Shown: positions 54,013 through 63,857, numbered from the stretch's first letter. The stretch is 64,000 nucleotides of DNA from Candidatus Obscuribacterales bacterium (GCA_019752635.1 JAIELX010000029.1:1-64000); one strand, 5' to 3'. Numbers and translations: made by a program. Notes: generated from the letters alone by a model not told the origin.

Positions 54013-55716
54013 TTAGCTATCTTCGCGACGCGCAGTGCTAGGCGTTGCTACCGGTTGCTGTTGCACAGGACGCTCGGTCACCGGCAACGCCGGTCTGGTT
54101 ACGGGACCGTCAAGCACAGGCTTTGCGGTAGCAGGCACAGTGACACCATTTGGAGGGGCATTGTTCGCAGCACCGTTTAGCGTTTTTTGGAAGTGGCTTG
54201 CAAGGTCAACACCGGTAAGGCCCTTTACCAGATGCAGGCTTTGAGCAGCAGCGGCAACAACTTCGTTTGTGAGTCGCGAACCGCCAATGTTGTCGCCGCC
54301 GGTGGACAGCAGCGTTACGCTGCCAATCTTCGATAGCGGAGCAGAAGCAGCTTCAACGATTTGCGGCAACTTCTCGATGATCATAGATGCGATAGCAGCG
54401 TCGTTGTACAATTTGTACGCCTCGGCTTTCTTCATCATCGCTTGCGCTTCAGCGTCACCTCTAGCGGCTATGACAGCAGCTTCGGCAAGACCTTGGGCTT
54501 TCTTCGCGTCAGCCATTGCTATCCCTTGCGCTCTCGTAGCGTCCGCTTCGGCAGCAGCGCGCAATCTCATCGCGTCGGTTTCAGCAATTGATCTAAGTTT
54601 CGTTGCTTCAGCATCACCCTGCGCAAGAATTTTGCGCTTTTCTTGTTCAGCTTGGGCACTAATGCGAGTTCTAGTCTGTTCAGCCTCAGCGGGTTTAGTC
54701 ACTTCAGCTTCCAACATCACCTGGCGCTTTTGCACTTCAACTGCTTGCAGTTCAACTGCCTTTTGCGCTTCGATAATGCGAATCTTTTGCTGTTCTTCGA
54801 TAAGCTTCTGGGTCGATTGCGCTTTAACAATGTCGTACGCAAGATCGGCTTCCGCCTTTTTCTTAGCCAGTTCCATTGCATACATCGTTTGCTTGAGTTG
54901 CAAGTCGCGCTGCGCTTCAGCAATTTTCTGTTCGTTCTCGAGCTGAGCCTTGGCACCTTCTTGCGAAGCGACCGCTTGTGCAATCTTCGCGTCTCTTTCA
55001 GCATTCGCTTTCGCGATAGCGGTCAGGCGCGTAGCTTCTGCTTGTGAAACTTGCGTTTGTCTCAAAGCATCGGCCTTGCTTTGCTCGGTACACTTCGTTG
55101 CTTCGGCAACACCTATGTCCGCCGATTGCTTAGCTTGCGCGGTACTCTTACGACCGAGTTGATCGAGGTAACCAACATCGTCTCTGATCTCCTTGATAGT
55201 GAAAGAAACAATGCTCATACCCATTTTACCGAGGTCGGGCTGAGAGTGTTCTTGCACTTTCTGGGTGAAAATGTCGATGTTTTGAATCAACTGTTCAACT
55301 TCCATGGTGCCGAGAATTCCTCTCAGGTGACCCATAAGAGTTTCGTGTGCGATGGAGGATATCTCCTTGTCGCTCTTGCCGAGGAACTGTTCCGCTGAAG
55401 TCTTGATCGACTCATCATCACCCATAACTTTGACTTGAGCAACGCCTTCGACTTGAATCGGCACGCCGTTTTTGGTGATAATCGGTGCACTCGACTTTAC
55501 GTCAATTGTCATTACTTCCAGAGAGAGGAATGCGCGCTGTTCGATCATAGGCCAGACGGGCGTCCCGCCACCCTTGATGACACGAGTCCCGCCAGCACCG
55601 AAAACGATCATCGCCTGGTTCGGAGGGCATTTTTGATAGACGGACACTGCCATGCCAATCACTACGAGAAAAACAACACCAATCAAAGATGCAATTACTA
55701 TTGTGGTCAAGTCCAT
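54013..55716 (-). CDS. Flotillin-like SPFH protein
   Basis: 567 residues from ATG 55716, preceded by GAGGAGAAACG. One N-terminal membrane segment (about 3-25, IVIASLIGVVFLVVIGMAV), an SPFH/PHB domain (about 30-190, beginning PPNQAMIVFGAGG), a long E/A/K/Q-rich coiled coil (about 190-460 with EAEAQAMMKKAEA-type repeats) and a flotillin C-terminus (LPQIVEAASAPLSKIGSVTLL). Flotillins organise membrane microdomains and are often partnered with NfeD proteins. Two NfeD-type genes and a second, shorter SPFH gene lie directly upstream on the same strand. A terminator follows. Confidence 0.95.
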   Translation of the reverse strand: MDLTTIVIASLIGVVFLVVIGMAVSVYQKCPPNQAMIVFGAGGTRVIKGGGTPVWPMIEQRAFLSLEVMTIDVKSSAPIITKNGVPIQVEGVAQVKVMGDDESIKTSAEQFLGKSDKEISSIAHETLMGHLRGILGTMEVEQLIQNIDIFTQKVQEHSQPDLGKMGMSIVSFTIKEIRDDVGYLDQLGRKSTAQAKQSADIGVAEATKCTEQSKADALRQTQVSQAEATRLTAIAKANAERDAKIAQAVASQEGAKAQLENEQKIAEAQRDLQLKQTMYAMELAKKKAEADLAYDIVKAQSTQKLIEEQQKIRIIEAQKAVELQAVEVQKRQVMLEAEVTKPAEAEQTRTRISAQAEQEKRKILAQGDAEATKLRSIAETDAMRLRAAAEADATRAQGIAMADAKKAQGLAEAAVIAARGDAEAQAMMKKAEAYKLYNDAAIASMIIEKLPQIVEAASAPLSKIGSVTLLSTGGDNIGGSRLTNEVVAAAAQSLHLVKGLTGVDLASHFQKTLNGAANNAPPNGVTVPATAKPVLDGPVTRPALPVTERPVQQQPVATPSTARREDS

Positions 55717-56003
55717 AAATCGTTTCTCCTCTTCCCCCAAAGCTTCCAGGGCTCCTCAGTGAAGCATTCCACGGCGGGCAAAAGTTAAGCCCGCATCTCG
55801 GAGCCGTCCCCCGTACGGATCGTTCGCGATGCTTATACTTACTGGTTTTGCTGGTTGATACTTTGGTATTACATACTGTGATACCAGAATACCCGCTCCT
55901 CTTGACAATGCAGAGTTTGTTAACGCCGGCTTAATGAATCGGACCATCCTTGAGTACACTGAGTTTTCGGTCACAGAGCAAGGCAACGGATCCGATTTTA
56001 GAA

Positions 56004-57011
56004 TCAAGCGCCACCAGATTCGGTTGCGGCGCGCACTTTAATCGCCGCACAGCGCTCTTTATTCTGCTTCTCCGCGGCGGCCAGCACCGCGTTCATCTCT
56101 TCATGCGCATGGACCAGTATCTCCTGGCCAATTTTGCGCAACCGAGGATCGCGCAAACCGGACAGATACTTCTCCGCTTCGGCAAACTCCCTCAGCAATT
56201 CATCCTTAGAACCGACTGGAAACGCAATGGTGGACAACTCTTGGGCGCGGTCACTGTTAATCAAACCTTCGGCAGCCTTAGTGAGTTCTTTCACCTTGTT
56301 AGACAGCCACCAGCGAGTGACCTCAGATTTATCGCCGTCATGCGCGTACGCCGCGTCGACAAGCTCCGAAAACGGACGACAGACACGAGTCTTCCCATCT
56401 TCCTCGATCTCGTTTCGCGCAGTGGTTGAGACTGAGACACGACGTGAAACTGCACTCTGCTTGCCGGCGCCGACGTCAATCACCTCCGCAATAGTCAGCG
56501 AAACAATTGTCATGCCAAGCTTCGCCAGCTCCGGAATCAGAGCCTGCTGAATCTGAGACGAAACCAGATTGAAGTCTCTTGCAAGAGTTTCATACGGCAG
56601 TTTCACTGCAGTCGCTCGCACTTGCCCGATAATAATCTCGTGTGCCAGCGCAGCGATTTCTTGATCGCTTTTGCCCAGAAATTGTTCGGCGGCAATCTTA
56701 ATCGATTCTTCTTCACCCATAACCTTCACTTGCGCTGTGGCCGTTATGAGGACATTAATACCGTCATCGGTCTGCAAGGGAGCAAAATTTCTCAGCTCAA
56801 TCGTCATGACCTCGAGAGAGAGAAATGCTCGCTGCTCAATCATTGGCCAAACCGGCGTACCACCACCTTTGATGACACGCGATCCGCCAGCGCCAAAGAC
56901 AATCATTGCATGGTTCGGCCGGCATTTTTGGTAGACCGACACCGCCATGCCCAGCAGGACTAGCAATACAACACCGGTTGCCAACGCAGCAAGAAAAGTG
57001 ACAGAATCCAT
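56004..57011 (-). CDS. Short SPFH-domain protein, paralogue of the flotillin
   Basis: 335 residues from ATG 57011 (AGGAGTAGAA upstream). The membrane segment and SPFH domain are nearly parallel to the flotillin at 54013 (for example GMAVSVYQKCRPNHAMIVFG against VYQKCPPNQAMIVFG, and PVWPMIEQRAFLSLEVMTIE). After about residue 190 the coiled coil and flotillin tail are missing; instead there is an unrelated, mainly helical, charged region of about 145 residues with VTRWWLSNKVKELTKAAEGL. It could be a modified microdomain protein or a partner of the full flotillin. The 286-bp gap to the next gene contains nothing recognisable. Confidence 0.88.
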   Translation of the reverse strand: MDSVTFLAALATGVVLLVLLGMAVSVYQKCRPNHAMIVFGAGGSRVIKGGGTPVWPMIEQRAFLSLEVMTIELRNFAPLQTDDGINVLITATAQVKVMGEEESIKIAAEQFLGKSDQEIAALAHEIIIGQVRATAVKLPYETLARDFNLVSSQIQQALIPELAKLGMTIVSLTIAEVIDVGAGKQSAVSRRVSVSTTARNEIEEDGKTRVCRPFSELVDAAYAHDGDKSEVTRWWLSNKVKELTKAAEGLINSDRAQELSTIAFPVGSKDELLREFAEAEKYLSGLRDPRLRKIGQEILVHAHEEMNAVLAAAEKQNKERCAAIKVRAATESGGA

Positions 57012-57030
57012 TTCTACTCCTATAAGAAAC

Positions 57031-57879
57031 TCAAGCACTCTCGTTGTGCGGAATCTTGAGCACCTCGCCGTTCACTTCGTCCCAGGGTTCAACGTAGTAG
57101 ACTCCGTCGCGAATGTCGGTAATGATCACTTTAGACATTTTGCCAATTTGTGTTCCGGCAGTATAAGCGCGTGCCGGAGCAGCGGATTTTGAACCGGCAA
57201 ATACGAATACAATTTCGCCGGTTCCGTTTTCCGCAATCGGTACGGTCAACTGCCCAACAGCCCCGACAGCATCCTCTTTTCGATAACTATCGCTGGTCTC
57301 CATTCTGCTCATAAGCCGTCCCAGAATGGCAAGGAAAAAATTACCGGCGACAAGGCCGACTACGGCAGCAGGAAGCAAAGATAGACCACCGCTCCAAGGA
57401 GCGGCTCTGAGAACTACAAATCCGGTCAAGCCAAACAGAAACAGTATCAACGCGATGCGCATCGGATTGAGAAAACGCATCATCAGAAAAAAGAAACTGG
57501 AAGATTTGTCAGCTTTTTGAGCTCTACGCGCAAAAGTGGTGGCAAGTTCAGCTTTTGAACTCTTCATGCCATCATGATCGCCATGATGTTGACTGTCGTG
57601 CCCATGACCACCATGATCGCCATGCGTGGAGTTTCCGGCACCCCCATGGCCTTGAGAGAGTCCGTGCGACTGGACACTTTGGGGTGCCCCGTGACCGTGC
57701 CCGGCACTATGACCGTGAGCAGAACCGTGACCATGACTAACCAGTTGAGCGTGACCGCCGCAGTCATTACCATGGTCGCCATGACCATGCTCACCCATGT
57801 GGCCAACCAGAGCAGTTCCGACAACATAAATGAATCCGATGGCCCCGGACGCCAGGTACATCTGCTCTAGTCCGAACAC
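57031..57879 (-). CDS. NfeD-like membrane protein with His-rich insert
   Basis: 282 residues. Topology of the NfeD/DUF1449-type partners of flotillins: N-terminal membrane segment, a hydrophilic loop, three membrane segments (about 145-205), and a C-terminal beta-barrel (OB-like) region (GQLTVPIAENGTGEIVFVF, VIITDIRDGVYYVEPWDE). The loop at about 29-105 is extremely rich in His and Gly (GHGDHGNDCGGHAQ, HGHGSAHGHSAGHGHG), which suggests metal binding, probably Ni, Zn or Cu. The gene ends 19 bp before the short SPFH gene, so the two are co-transcribed. Confidence 0.85.
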   Translation of the reverse strand: MFGLEQMYLASGAIGFIYVVGTALVGHMGEHGHGDHGNDCGGHAQLVSHGHGSAHGHSAGHGHGAPQSVQSHGLSQGHGGAGNSTHGDHGGHGHDSQHHGDHDGMKSSKAELATTFARRAQKADKSSSFFFLMMRFLNPMRIALILFLFGLTGFVVLRAAPWSGGLSLLPAAVVGLVAGNFFLAILGRLMSRMETSDSYRKEDAVGAVGQLTVPIAENGTGEIVFVFAGSKSAAPARAYTAGTQIGKMSKVIITDIRDGVYYVEPWDEVNGEVLKIPHNESA

Positions 57880-58139
57880 CGCTAAAACCTCACTCCAGAG
57901 AAGACGCTTATTTCATCATACCCTTTGTCAAGCGATCGCTCTTTGCATTCTGCTTTTCATAATGATCACTAGACCGATTGTGCGCAAGCCCCTTCCGTTT
58001 TTGAAACGTGACAGCGCACATATTTGTCGTACGCGTTCACCTCTCGGAAACTACCAACCGCCCCCCCCCATCCGCACTTACAGCGTCCTTACCCGCGGAA
58101 CTTTGACTACGGACCTCGATTGGCTCGATGAGTCTGTGC

Positions 58140-58820
58140 CTAGCAAGACTCTTCGGCGGCTTCCACTAAGTACACGCCGTCGCGAAAGTCCGATATTATG
58201 ACGCGGCTAGACTTAGGCAGATTTGCGGATGTAGATGAGGCGGCGCGCGCGGGTCCATTAATCCGCATCCCACTCTGAACAAACGTCACCTCGCCCACTC
58301 CGCCATCAGTGATCGGCACGGTCAACGTTCCCGCAGCGCCTATGGCGTCCTCTTTTCGATGCGCATCACTACGCTCCATCTTTCGCACGAAGCGACCAAG
58401 CAAACGCAGCATCCTGTTCGAAACTTCAAAAGCAATAAGGGCCGCAGGAATGACAGAGAACCCTCCCAACATTGGCAGAGCCCGCGAAAGAATAATGCCG
58501 GAAGCGCCAAACATGAATAACATGAGCGCGATTCGCATCGGGCTCAATATTTTTATCAACGCGTAAAACAGTCCATCGGAACGACGATACGGCCCGACAG
58601 CCGTGTGCACCGCACTGTGACCAGCCTTGACAAAAGACCCCTCACAACTGTCATCTGGCCCGTCGGCCCCGTCGATGCCGCCATCATCAGCGCCGCTATC
58701 GGGTCCATCAGCACCGCCGTCATCGGAATCGCCGCCCAATTGCCCCAAGACGGCCGTTCCCACGATGTAGACAAAGCCGATACAGCCGGAAACGAGGTAA
58801 ATTTGATCAACACCGAACAC
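58140..58820 (-). CDS. NfeD-like membrane protein with Asp/Gly-rich insert
   Basis: 226 residues, paralogous to the previous NfeD-like gene (MFGVDQIYLVSGCIGFVYIV against MFGLEQMYLASGAIGFIYVV; shared SPMRIALMLFMFG, GTLTVPITDGGVGEVTF, SRVIISDFRDGVYLVE). In place of the His-rich loop it has an acidic Asp/Gly-rich loop (about 31-58, GGDSDDGGADGPDSGADD) that could bind calcium or other cations. It is the first gene of the four-gene NfeD/NfeD/SPFH/flotillin block. A 260-bp gap separates it from the His-rich paralogue. Confidence 0.85.
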   Translation of the reverse strand: MFGVDQIYLVSGCIGFVYIVGTAVLGQLGGDSDDGGADGPDSGADDGGIDGADGPDDSCEGSFVKAGHSAVHTAVGPYRRSDGLFYALIKILSPMRIALMLFMFGASGIILSRALPMLGGFSVIPAALIAFEVSNRMLRLLGRFVRKMERSDAHRKEDAIGAAGTLTVPITDGGVGEVTFVQSGMRINGPARAASSTSANLPKSSRVIISDFRDGVYLVEAAEESC

Positions 58821-59052
58821 TTTTCACCAGCCCCTGCTTGGCAAGGAAGGTTGCCATGGCGATTCCCTATAAGATAATATTCCCGCTACCATGACGCCCA
58901 GTCGAAGCTTTTCTTTTTGGATAAATCGACAAACGTCATCTCGGGCCTAACTTCAGCGTATGCCGGTTATGTGTCAAACTCGTTGCAACACGAAAGGCTG
59001 TTCGGTGGTATTAAGGAGTAGCTAGTCGGCTCCCTATCAACCGGATTCTAAG

Positions 59053-61770
59053 ATGGAACTTGTACTGGCACACCGCAATATGGATTTTGACTGCCTCGCT
59101 TCACAGTTGGCAGTGACCAAGCTCATGCCGAAAGTCCGCATGGTGCCGGCGCACCCATTGCCGGAAAGCATCCGCAATTTCCTGGCGCTCTATCGAGACA
59201 ATTTGCCGATGGTCGAGCTGCAGTACGTTGATCGCCAGAAAGTGAACCACGTCTACATCGTCGACTGCCAAAGACTGGAGCGGCTCGATGACAGAGCAAG
59301 AGAGTTCGTCTCCTCGAAACTACCGGAGTTGACCTACACGGTTTTCGACCACCATGAACTGGACAACAATGGCTTAATGCCGGCGGCCCGCGAGGACTCA
59401 ATCTGCAGGAGCACCGGCGCGGCAACAACTATTTTGGTGGAAAAACTAAAACAGCAAGGCATAGATATCACTCCCTTTGAAGCAACCGTCATGACCGCTG
59501 GCATCTACGAGGACACCGGTTGCCTGACGCACAGCGGCACTATCGAAGCAGACGTAAACTGCGTTGCATGGCTGCTTTCGAAAGGCGCGGATCTAAGTGT
59601 AGTCAAGAAATTGATCAAGCCTGTTTTTTCCGATGAACAAACCGAGCTGTTCGAAGATTTGCTCAGCCGCGTCGAACGCATTGCGATCCCCGGACTTCGT
59701 GCCACCATTTGCAGTGGCGCTACGGAACGGTTCGTCGAAGGGTTGGCCGATATCACAAGCAGGATGCTCAGTTACACAGGATCAGACGCCGTCATTTCCG
59801 CAGTAAAAATGAAAGACCGAGTGCACATTGTCGGGCGTTGCGAGTCCCCGCTGCTAGACATGAGTACGCTGGTAAAGAACTTCGGCGGGGGCGGACACCC
59901 TGGCGCAGCATCAGCGGTGATCAAGAACGGCAACACTGCTGAAACCGTAGATTTGGTGAAGTCGCTGCTAAAGAGCCAAACCAAGCCGGAAAAGACAGCT
60001 GCAGAAATAATGGACAGTCCGGTTCGAACAATACTGCCCGATGTTTCAATGGAAGAAGCGCTTCGAATAATGCTTCGCCACTCGCTCGACGGCATCATCG
60101 TCATGGAACAAGGCAACTTAATCGGCGTAATATCAAAGCGTGATGTCGACAAAGCGAGGCACCATAAGTTAGGACATGCGCCGGCAAGAGGCTTCATGAG
60201 CCATCCGGTAATTACAGTGGACGAACACGCATCTTTAAGCGAGATGCAAAAAATTATGGTGAAGGAAGATATCGGGCGCTTGCCGGTGCTCAACTCGCAA
60301 TCGCGACTAATTGGCATCGTGGGGCGCAAAGAACTCCTGTCCGCCCTGTACGGCAACACCACCGGTAGTAGCACTAAAGAAGACTCCCTGACCCCCATAA
60401 TGCGAGTGAGAGACGTGCGTTCGCTTCTCAGCTCTGTTGAAGCAGAAGTGCTGGAACTTTACAGAGAACTTGGCAAGGTAGCCGCAGCACTAGGTCTGAC
60501 CGTTTATCTTGTCGGCGGCTGCGTCCGCGATTTGATTCTGCGCCGCGAAAACCATGATTTGGATTTTGTAGTTGAGGGATCAGCTATTGATCTAGCTCGC
60601 GAACTTTCACGACGTGGACCAACTCGATTTGAAGTACTGGCAGAGCATGCTCGCTTTTGCACAGCGACCTTGCGCGTGAAGCTTTCGCGCCCGCGAGACA
60701 TTGATATAGCTAGCGCGCGTACTGAGTATTACGAATTCCCCGCGGCACTACCGGTGGTGGAACCGTCACGCCTTGAGCAGGACTTATCACGACGCGATTT
60801 CAGTATTAATGCTCTGGCAATGAGCCTTCATCCGGATTCGTTTGGACGCATAATCGACTACTACAACGGAATGTCCGATATTGAAGGACGCTTAATTCGC
60901 GTTCTGCATCAGTTTAGTTTCATCGAAGATCCAACACGCATCATACGTGCGGCCAGATTCGCCTCCCGCTTTGGATTTCACCTTGAGCGCAAGACAAAGC
61001 TGCAAGCACAAAGAGCTATTGAGCTGGGTATTTTCGACAACCTCGGAGGGGTTCGGCTCAAGGAAGAGATTCGAATGATTCTGGAAAGTTCAGAGCGCTT
61101 GGTGGCACTCGACGTGCTGAAAGAAGCCGGAGGCGGGCTGCGATTTCTTGATGCGAATGTTCACTACGATCGCAACCTCAGGCTTCATATTCGGCGAGCC
61201 GAACGACTATTGCGCGATGTCGATCTTCCCAAAGTGTGGGTTGTGTATCTGGGCTTGCTCCTTTCCGGTATCGATGCGGCAGCTCTGGTTCAGACACTCA
61301 CCCGCTTGCAACTATCCGAAGAGGAGAAGCAATGCATCCTCGCTGCACGCACCGTTTTTCACGATCTAATGCGTCTCGAGCACGGAGCCCGAAGAAGCGA
61401 AATCTACAATGTGCTGCACGGGTATGAAGACAGTTCGCTGGCAATAGCAGCCAGCCTTGCCCCGACAGGCTCGGCGGCCCGTCGCCACATCAAGCTGTAC
61501 TTGGACAAGTTGCGAAACTTGAAGCCGACACTCACGGGAAAAGATATAAAGGAGATGGGGCTTCCGCAAGGACGAGCCCTGGGCAAGCTTCTTGGCGAGT
61601 TACGCGATGCCGTACTCGATGGAAATGTTAAGAACGCAGAAGATGAAAGAAAGTTCGTACTTCATCGTTTGCCGGAGTTTGTCGCAGCAGATAAAGAATT
61701 GGCGCGCAAGCGCTCCGAGGATAGAATCACCACGCAAAAAGCAGCGCCACCTCCCGGCAACGGACAGTAG
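59053..61770 (+). CDS. tRNA nucleotidyltransferase/poly(A) polymerase fused to DHH and CBS domains
   Basis: 905 residues. Domains in order: a DHH/DHHA1 phosphoesterase region (1 to about 310; VLAHRNMDFDCLASQLAVTK, TVFDHHELD, and GGGGHPGAAS near 285), a CBS pair (about 315-430; MDSPVRTILPDVSMEEALRI), then a class II nucleotidyltransferase (about 470-870) with VYLVGGCVRDLILRRENHD, DLDFVVEGS and DLSRRDFSINALAM. The nucleotidyltransferase motifs are intact, so it can act on tRNA 3' ends (CCA or A addition). Fusions of this type are known in several lineages, including Aquifex, cyanobacteria and deltaproteobacteria. CBS domains may tie activity to adenylate level. Confidence 0.93.
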   Translation: MELVLAHRNMDFDCLASQLAVTKLMPKVRMVPAHPLPESIRNFLALYRDNLPMVELQYVDRQKVNHVYIVDCQRLERLDDRAREFVSSKLPELTYTVFDHHELDNNGLMPAAREDSICRSTGAATTILVEKLKQQGIDITPFEATVMTAGIYEDTGCLTHSGTIEADVNCVAWLLSKGADLSVVKKLIKPVFSDEQTELFEDLLSRVERIAIPGLRATICSGATERFVEGLADITSRMLSYTGSDAVISAVKMKDRVHIVGRCESPLLDMSTLVKNFGGGGHPGAASAVIKNGNTAETVDLVKSLLKSQTKPEKTAAEIMDSPVRTILPDVSMEEALRIMLRHSLDGIIVMEQGNLIGVISKRDVDKARHHKLGHAPARGFMSHPVITVDEHASLSEMQKIMVKEDIGRLPVLNSQSRLIGIVGRKELLSALYGNTTGSSTKEDSLTPIMRVRDVRSLLSSVEAEVLELYRELGKVAAALGLTVYLVGGCVRDLILRRENHDLDFVVEGSAIDLARELSRRGPTRFEVLAEHARFCTATLRVKLSRPRDIDIASARTEYYEFPAALPVVEPSRLEQDLSRRDFSINALAMSLHPDSFGRIIDYYNGMSDIEGRLIRVLHQFSFIEDPTRIIRAARFASRFGFHLERKTKLQAQRAIELGIFDNLGGVRLKEEIRMILESSERLVALDVLKEAGGGLRFLDANVHYDRNLRLHIRRAERLLRDVDLPKVWVVYLGLLLSGIDAAALVQTLTRLQLSEEEKQCILAARTVFHDLMRLEHGARRSEIYNVLHGYEDSSLAIAASLAPTGSAARRHIKLYLDKLRNLKPTLTGKDIKEMGLPQGRALGKLLGELRDAVLDGNVKNAEDERKFVLHRLPEFVAADKELARKRSEDRITTQKAAPPPGNGQ

Positions 61771-61861
61771 TTCTTAACCCGTCCTTAAACCATGTCGGCA
61801 AAACTATCCCAGCCATCTCTTGAGAAGCTCCGTCTCTTCCGGACTACACTGGAACACAATC

Positions 61862-62047
61862 ATGGTGATATCGATAATCTTCTTTACTCTCTTGATTGGC
61901 GCCTGCAGCGCCATGCTCATGGAAACGCTCGGCGACGAGATTCGAACGATCGTACAGCGAGCAGTTGACCGCTTTCATGGCCACGAAGATCCGATCGAGC
62001 AGATGCGCTCACTGAAAGAACAGGTTAGTTCAACTAAGCGCATATAA
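61862..62047 (+). CDS. Small single-pass membrane protein (putative)
   Basis: 61 residues from ATG 61862: an N-terminal membrane helix (VISIIFFTLLIGACSAMLM) and a short charged helical tail (DEIRTIVQRAVDRFHGHED). An in-frame start at 61820 is possible. The ribosome site is weak. The C-terminus overlaps the convergent lipid kinase gene by 14 bp. The length and composition are plausible but there is no homology evidence. Confidence 0.5.
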   Translation: MVISIIFFTLLIGACSAMLMETLGDEIRTIVQRAVDRFHGHEDPIEQMRSLKEQVSSTKRI

Positions 62048-62939
62048 CGCGAACGGCTCGCGGCACCACTTCCACTTTCATAGGCGTGGTACCGATGAAG
62101 TCACCGTCAACATTGGCAGCAAGAGGATGTCTCGAGGCGATACTCACGCGAGACACCTTCTTCAAATAGTATGGCGCCTCACCGCCAAGAAATGACGTTG
62201 CGAAACGAAATCCGAGCGTCACATAATCATTAAGTTCCCCCAGCGTGATGATGAAGAGATCAAGCAAACCGTCGTCAAGTTCGGCCTTCTCAGAAACAGT
62301 GGCAATACCCAGGTTCCCGACGTTTGTCACGAATACCCCCGAGGCCTTTACGTTGAATCTGTCACCATCGGCGGTGACTGTCAGCTCGACAGGCGGAGTA
62401 GCTATCGTTTGCACCATTGAGCCTACGTAGGCCATGATGCCCCAGTTCGCCTTGTCTTCTTTAGACGGAGCGGCAACGGCATCGGCGAGCGGACCAGCGC
62501 CGACGCCGACACAAAAGGGATGGCCGTTCATCTTGCCGATATCAATTTTTCGAGAGCGACCGCGCACAATCGCTTCCAAAGCCGCCTCTACCGGATCAAT
62601 CAGCAGGTTCTCTTCGTAAATTCCTAAATTGCGGGCCAGTTGATTGCCGGTACCAAATGGAATGATTGCCACAGGCACTTCAGAGCACGCATCTGCCAGC
62701 GCTCCCAGCACCAGGCGGATCGTGCCGTCACCGCCGGCTCCTACGATTAGATCGAATCCATGCCCGCCATTGTCGACTATTTCTTGCGACGTGATTCCGT
62801 GGTGCGTGGCGTGAACAGCCACCTCATAGTTAAGTTCTTTGCAAAACTTGTCAACAATATGGCCAAGCCAAGCAGTGCGATCCATGGCGGCGCCGGACTC
62901 CGGATTATAGACCAGAAGCGCTCGTCGGCGTTTTTTCAT
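62034..62939 (-). CDS. Diacylglycerol/lipid kinase of the YegS/DagK family
   Basis: 301 residues. The DAGK catalytic domain is clear: LLVYNPESGAAMD at the N-terminus, the nucleotide-binding VGAGGDGTIRLVLGAL and PFGTGNQLARNLGI, and the C-terminal EVVPRAVRVICA strand typical of the family. Such enzymes phosphorylate diacylglycerol or related lipids using ATP and recycle lipids at the membrane. No membrane helix is needed; the protein is probably peripheral. It is convergent with the small membrane protein gene. Confidence 0.93.
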   Translation of the reverse strand: MKKRRRALLVYNPESGAAMDRTAWLGHIVDKFCKELNYEVAVHATHHGITSQEIVDNGGHGFDLIVGAGGDGTIRLVLGALADACSEVPVAIIPFGTGNQLARNLGIYEENLLIDPVEAALEAIVRGRSRKIDIGKMNGHPFCVGVGAGPLADAVAAPSKEDKANWGIMAYVGSMVQTIATPPVELTVTADGDRFNVKASGVFVTNVGNLGIATVSEKAELDDGLLDLFIITLGELNDYVTLGFRFATSFLGGEAPYYLKKVSRVSIASRHPLAANVDGDFIGTTPMKVEVVPRAVRVICA

Positions 62940-63120
62940 CAGAGTGATTCTCTTGACATTGATGAGTGACTTCTCATCAGTAAGGAATAGAACATTTTCA
63001 AGTGAAACCTTCCTTCTTGGAGTTCCTCAGAGCACCAAGTAGAATTCGAGCCTTGGTCTTGCAAACCCGGTTGTCAAACAGACACCAATAGCAAGAAGCC
63101 TCGCAAATCTTGTCTCAAAG

Positions 63121-63148
63121 TTGACAGTGAAACAAGATTTAGTATTGT
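63121..63148 (+). promoter_or_regulatory. Candidate sigma-70-type promoter of the START-like gene
   Basis: TTGACA at 63121-63126 and TATTGT at 63143-63148 with a 16-bp spacer, about 38 bp upstream of the gene start. The -35 is a perfect consensus; the -10 matches four of six positions. Confidence 0.45.
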
Positions 63149-63185
63149 ATGTGATGGCACGCACGGGCGTGCGGATATTAGGTTG

Positions 63186-63857
63186 ATGACTCAAAAGAAA
63201 CAGGCTGATATGTGCAAAAATCCCCGGGCTACATTCAATCGATTGGCAGTGGCAGTTTTAATAGCCGCTAACACCATCTCCGCCAGCAGTACAGCTGCAT
63301 ATGCTTCCGAAAAATCGACACAACCTTCGCATGCGTCTGCGCAAGCGCACCACCCCGCAGTAACCGAAGAAAAAATCGGAAATCGAACCTACCAGGTAAC
63401 ACGTATCAATGTCCACGCGCATCCAGATCACGTCTGGCACGTCCTGAGTGACTACGAAAATGCGCATGCCATATTTCCATGTCTCAAAAAGTGCAAAGTT
63501 CTACACGATCGCGGAAACATCAAAGAAGTAGAGCAACAGATAAAACCAAGCGGAGTGCCAAGCACATTTACCTACGTATTGGAAATCACGGAAACCCCGG
63601 GCAAGCTTCAACAGTGGCGCCGTCTGCGCGGTGACTTCACCGAAGTCGAAGGTTTTTGGAAACTGGAGCCGGCTGAAGATGGTACGACTCTGGTGACGTA
63701 TGCCAGCTATGTCAATGGCGGTTTCTTCATGCCACAAGCGCTGATCAAACGGCAGACACGTGCTGATTTCCCGGGCGTAATCGCTGCGTTGAAGCATCAA
63801 TCCGAAAGCACCAGACACATCGCATCGCATGCGCAGAACCTGAAAACATCAAACTAG
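63186..63857 (+). CDS. Exported SRPBCC/START-like protein
   Basis: 223 residues from ATG 63186 (a TTG at 63183 and an ATG at 63210 are alternatives). Signal peptide LAVAVLIAANTISASSTAAYA, cleaved near residue 41. The mature part is a START/polyketide-cyclase-like fold: VTRINVHAHPDHVWHVLSDY (helix and strand typical of SRPBCC), FPCLKKCKVL, KLQQWRRLRGDFTEVEGFW and a C-terminal long helix (FMPQALIKRQTRADFPGVIA). These folds bind hydrophobic ligands such as lipids; export suggests an envelope lipid-binding role. The last 143 bp of the window after this gene hold nothing recognisable. Confidence 0.85.
   Translation: MTQKKQADMCKNPRATFNRLAVAVLIAANTISASSTAAYASEKSTQPSHASAQAHHPAVTEEKIGNRTYQVTRINVHAHPDHVWHVLSDYENAHAIFPCLKKCKVLHDRGNIKEVEQQIKPSGVPSTFTYVLEITETPGKLQQWRRLRGDFTEVEGFWKLEPAEDGTTLVTYASYVNGGFFMPQALIKRQTRADFPGVIAALKHQSESTRHIASHAQNLKTSN

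Noticed and set aside
57555..57870. Open frames rich in His/Met/Thr across the NfeD insert.
   Set aside because: They are by-products of the His/Gly-rich repetitive codons of the real minus-strand gene.
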